NCBI GenBank assembly: GCA_008711295.1
Contig: VUYV01000063.1
Location: 1,359,164 to 1,423,163 of the forward strand
Source: Anarhynchus alexandrinus
Lineage: Eukaryota; Chordata; Aves; Charadriiformes; Charadriidae
Direction of reading: 5' to 3'
Length of the DNA stretch: 64,000 nucleotides
This document shows, in pieces, positions 61,318 to 64,000 of the stretch. The position numbers and the translations under genes are program-made. Below the pieces are notes generated by a model. That model had not been told where the DNA came from. It did no database searches and was given only the letters and a program-made list of their open reading frames with translations. Each line of letters begins with the position of its first letter. Positions within the stretch are counted from its first letter, which is position 1.

Positions 61318-63708
61318 GACTGTCAGTTTGCTCATCATGGTTAAGGTGTTGAACCTACAGCATGAATTATAATGGCAATATATGAGGAACACGTCAGCTG
61401 TGCAGGAAACTCCAAAGTTGGCTGAAACAGTCTCTTTTCTAGATCGCTTTTCTGGAAGTATGATACATCTCGGTACTGTAAGTACTTCTAGATTATCAGT
61501 TATATCAATTGCTTGTTTTATTTTTTCTACTTGCAGATTCTCTCCCGGTGCATTGATTAAGCAGTTACAGCTGTTTACAATGTGCAAAACGAATGCCAAA
61601 TGTTATGTCAAAATTCTCCTTTCATTTAGGCTTTGTTCAGGGTCGGATACCTTTGCAGAGTAGCAAAGACAGTTTTGCCAGAAAACAAATCCCATCCCTT
61701 GTACTAAATACAAGGCAGCCACCAGTAGAAGGTCATGAACTTATCAATATTAGCAATACTCTGTGTCGATGAAATGAGGTTGGATTTTCTTTCAACTGCT
61801 GATTTGTTTTTATAGTAGTTGAAAAATAGCGAGTTAAAGGTGAGCGGATGAAAGTACAAACGCTGTCAAGCAGATTTTTTTATAAGATCTCAGGTGAGCA
61901 GCAAAATCCTCATGAAATTTGACTCAGTGTGGGGAAAACAGGTTAGTTTGGGCTTGAAACAACTGCCAGAAATAGTCAATTCAAATGCAATTGTGTGGTA
62001 CTAATGAAGGTGGACTTCAAAGAACCATAAACAACCAGCAGAAAATGAAACTCTCTCTCCCATCTTATAGCTCAAACTACCCAAAAAGGAAGCCAAGAGC
62101 CTCTAACGCTCAGCTGTTAACATCTTTTCCTCCAAGCGACCAGAGAGGTGTTTCCAAATGATGGCTACCAGCCCAAGGAGCGGTGGTGAGGACTGAGTTC
62201 TGCTGTTAGTTTCTCTATATTGTCCTTCAGGAGGTTATGCAGACTTCTGGACAGATCCTGCCTGCAGATGGTGAGCAGACCAGCGGGAAAGGGATGGAGA
62301 GCCAAGGATGCTCGAGCCTTATGTAGTGGGGCTTTGGTAGCCATACCCTTTTCCTCCAGGTACTCCCTGAGCACCAGCTGCAGGAACGAGGTTGGTATTG
62401 TATATGTAACACCACCAAAAAAAGAATTTTTCCATTAGTTTGCTGAAATTTGGGTAGAAATCAGAAAGGTGGACAAGCTGGCATCCCTGGCTGAGCAGAC
62501 GTCCAGCTCTCCACGCCGCCAAGCTGATGGGCTCCCGGCTGGCAACGCGCCGCCTCCTTCCACTCTTTAATAGATGGGCCTCCTGGCCAGGCAAACAAAT
62601 GGGTTTTGTCCATGGTCCAGCATAGCAAGCCTCAGCCAATCGGAAAATAAATCACAGCATGATGTAAACACTCATAAAGACTTTCCAAAACAAAGCGGGC
62701 CCTCGAGGAGACATTCTCTGCGATGTTTTTCCATTAAACATGTGTTTTGCAGTAATGAATAGACTACTTAATAGCGAATACAAAAAAAACCAACAACCCA
62801 GCTCTCAGTAATCACTGAGGGGTTCCTTTGCGATCTGATCCAGCAGGACAGGATGCTCCTGGAGCACTGCCCCTTCTGCGGTGAAACCGCCGCAGGACAC
62901 CCGGCGTGTGGTGCTGCCCCGTTGAGTCCAGGTGAGGAGCGGAGAAGGAGATGCTCCTTGGGAAAAGGAGGAGTTAACCGGGTAATTTTTGTAGGGCACT
63001 TCTTGACAAAATGCCCAATAACCGTTTCATTTTGTAGTGTTAAAGTAAGTTTTTATGTAAGCACATATATAGACTTAGAGATGTAGCTGTGCATAAGCAT
63101 ATACATATATAAGCACCATAACTACGATGCTCTGTTGTCCCACATGGTGTGCAGTATCTCCCTGCAGGCAAAGAAGCCACCAAGAGAGATGCACAGTGAC
63201 ACCAGCTCTTTAGGTGAGGTGGTTGGGAATTTCGTGGCAAATGTGGGTTTTTTACTAAATATGGAGAAGAAATCCTTCAGCTTCTCTGTTGATTCACTCT
63301 CAAACACATAAACCGTCCTGTTGCTACCGCCACACCAAACCTACCACTGAAATGAGTTTTGCATTTATATGATAATATGTGAAAGATTTGTACTATTATT
63401 TGGGCCACATATTCATAAACAAGCAGCTTCTTTACATATGATTAATGAATTTATTTCTGTAAAATTTATAAAATATTATTTCTTTACATTTTTCCTCAAT
63501 AAAACGCAGATGTTACACCCCCAGAACTCAGCAAACCAAAGACACTTCATATTAATAGTTATGACCACCAGCAAACCGAAGGGGCCTCTCTCATACCAGA
63601 CCCCTGATGAACTGAAATAAAATAGGAAATAGAAATACGATACAGAGAGCTTCAAAATATTTGTATATCCTTTTTATATAACCTTTATTTTTATACCACA
63701 TTTTTTTT

Positions 63709-63743
63709 AAGTCTGGCANACCACGTGGTTTCGAAGTCTGGCA
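63709..63743. repeat. Short direct repeat with an N at its edge
   Basis: AAGTCTGGCA occurs at 63709-63718 and 63734-63743, each followed by an NA/GA pair. The undetermined base at 63719 directly follows the first copy. It may be another failed overlap join. Confidence 0.8.
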
Positions 63744-63867
63744 GATCAGGAGATATGAGAGTTGCAAAATGGAATCCTGTTGTGTCTGAATAAGTTATTT
63801 TAGGTCATTTTAGATATTTCTGAAAGTCACTAATTATAATTTGGTTCTTTTTAGTATTATAGCTTTT

Positions 63868-64000
63868 CAGTATTTTATTTTTTACATTTATATTTATATA
63901 TTTTATTTTAATAATAACTTTTAATAATATATAATTTTTATATTTATACAATATATATAATATATATAATATATAATATATAATATATAATATATAATAT
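63868..64000. repeat. AT-rich low-complexity sequence at the window end
   Basis: The sequence becomes almost pure A/T with TATAATATA-type units that continue to the last base. The array is therefore cut by the window edge. Confidence 0.95.

Larger units (their letters stand above)
57731..63867. other. Non-coding stretch
   Basis: No gene was recognised. The longest gap-free open frame of the window (246 codons, minus, 60175-60915) lies here but lacks any known motif and overlaps a probable old repeat. Short local duplications at 61269-61317 and 63709-63743 are listed separately. Confidence 0.5.

Noticed and set aside
22049..64000. FOXI2 or another syntenic neighbour of NPS
   Set aside because: No forkhead-domain sequence or other recognisable exon could be found on either strand. 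The neighbour probably lies beyond the window.
1..64000. A CRISPR array, defence island, operon or other prokaryotic system
   Set aside because: The DNA is vertebrate, with CR1 LINEs, spliced genes and microsatellites. No regularly spaced repeats or bacterial gene organisation are present.

Overview
This window is vertebrate, and almost certainly avian, nuclear DNA. It is packed with CR1 LINE fragments that carry the avian 3' end (GGTTGGAA...GATCATC... and ATTCTATG octamers). It also has a bird-type retroviral LTR, low overall coding density, and scaffold gaps typical of a draft assembly. No prokaryotic-style operons, CRISPR arrays or tRNA/rRNA genes are visible, and most open frames are spurious.

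One protein-coding gene can be read with confidence: NPS, the neuropeptide S precursor, on the + strand. It has a TATA box at 19169-19175, an 8-nt coding start in exon 1 (19262-19269), exon 2 at 19392-19473 and exon 3 at 21869-22048. Spliced, these give 89 residues: a signal peptide, a linker, a Lys-Arg cleavage site and a 20-residue mature peptide at the C-terminus. That equals the length of the human precursor as I remember it, and the alignment needs no gaps. Everything else is intergenic or intronic sequence. In mammals NPS lies between DOCK1/INSYN2A and FOXI2; I found no exon of those genes here.

Layout. 1-6054 has no gene. 6055-6502 is a CR1 on the minus strand. 6503-12722 has no recognised gene, apart from one weak exon candidate near 10531. 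12723-13294 is a CR1 on the plus strand, followed by a CpG-rich stretch at 13430-14250. At 15537-17184 a 517-N gap is flanked by two identical 526-bp copies, with a CR1 3' end exactly at the copy boundary. This looks like an empty and a filled CR1 allele joined in series. NPS occupies 19169-22048. A gene desert of about 22 kb follows, then a cluster of CR1 copies at 44474-44825, 47991-48432 (plus), 49463-49747 (minus), 51601-52175 (minus, interrupted by a 311-N gap) and 55995-56100 (minus). A 5' LTR, primer-binding site and leader of an endogenous retrovirus lie at 56360-57190, followed by a CpG-rich block. The window ends in AT-rich low-complexity sequence.

The items most worth following up are the complete NPS gene with its tiny first coding exon and competing splice acceptors, and the probable presence/absence CR1 polymorphism hidden in the first assembly gap. 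Both single-N positions (49819 and 63719) also sit at short local duplications, which suggests the same kind of failed overlap merge.
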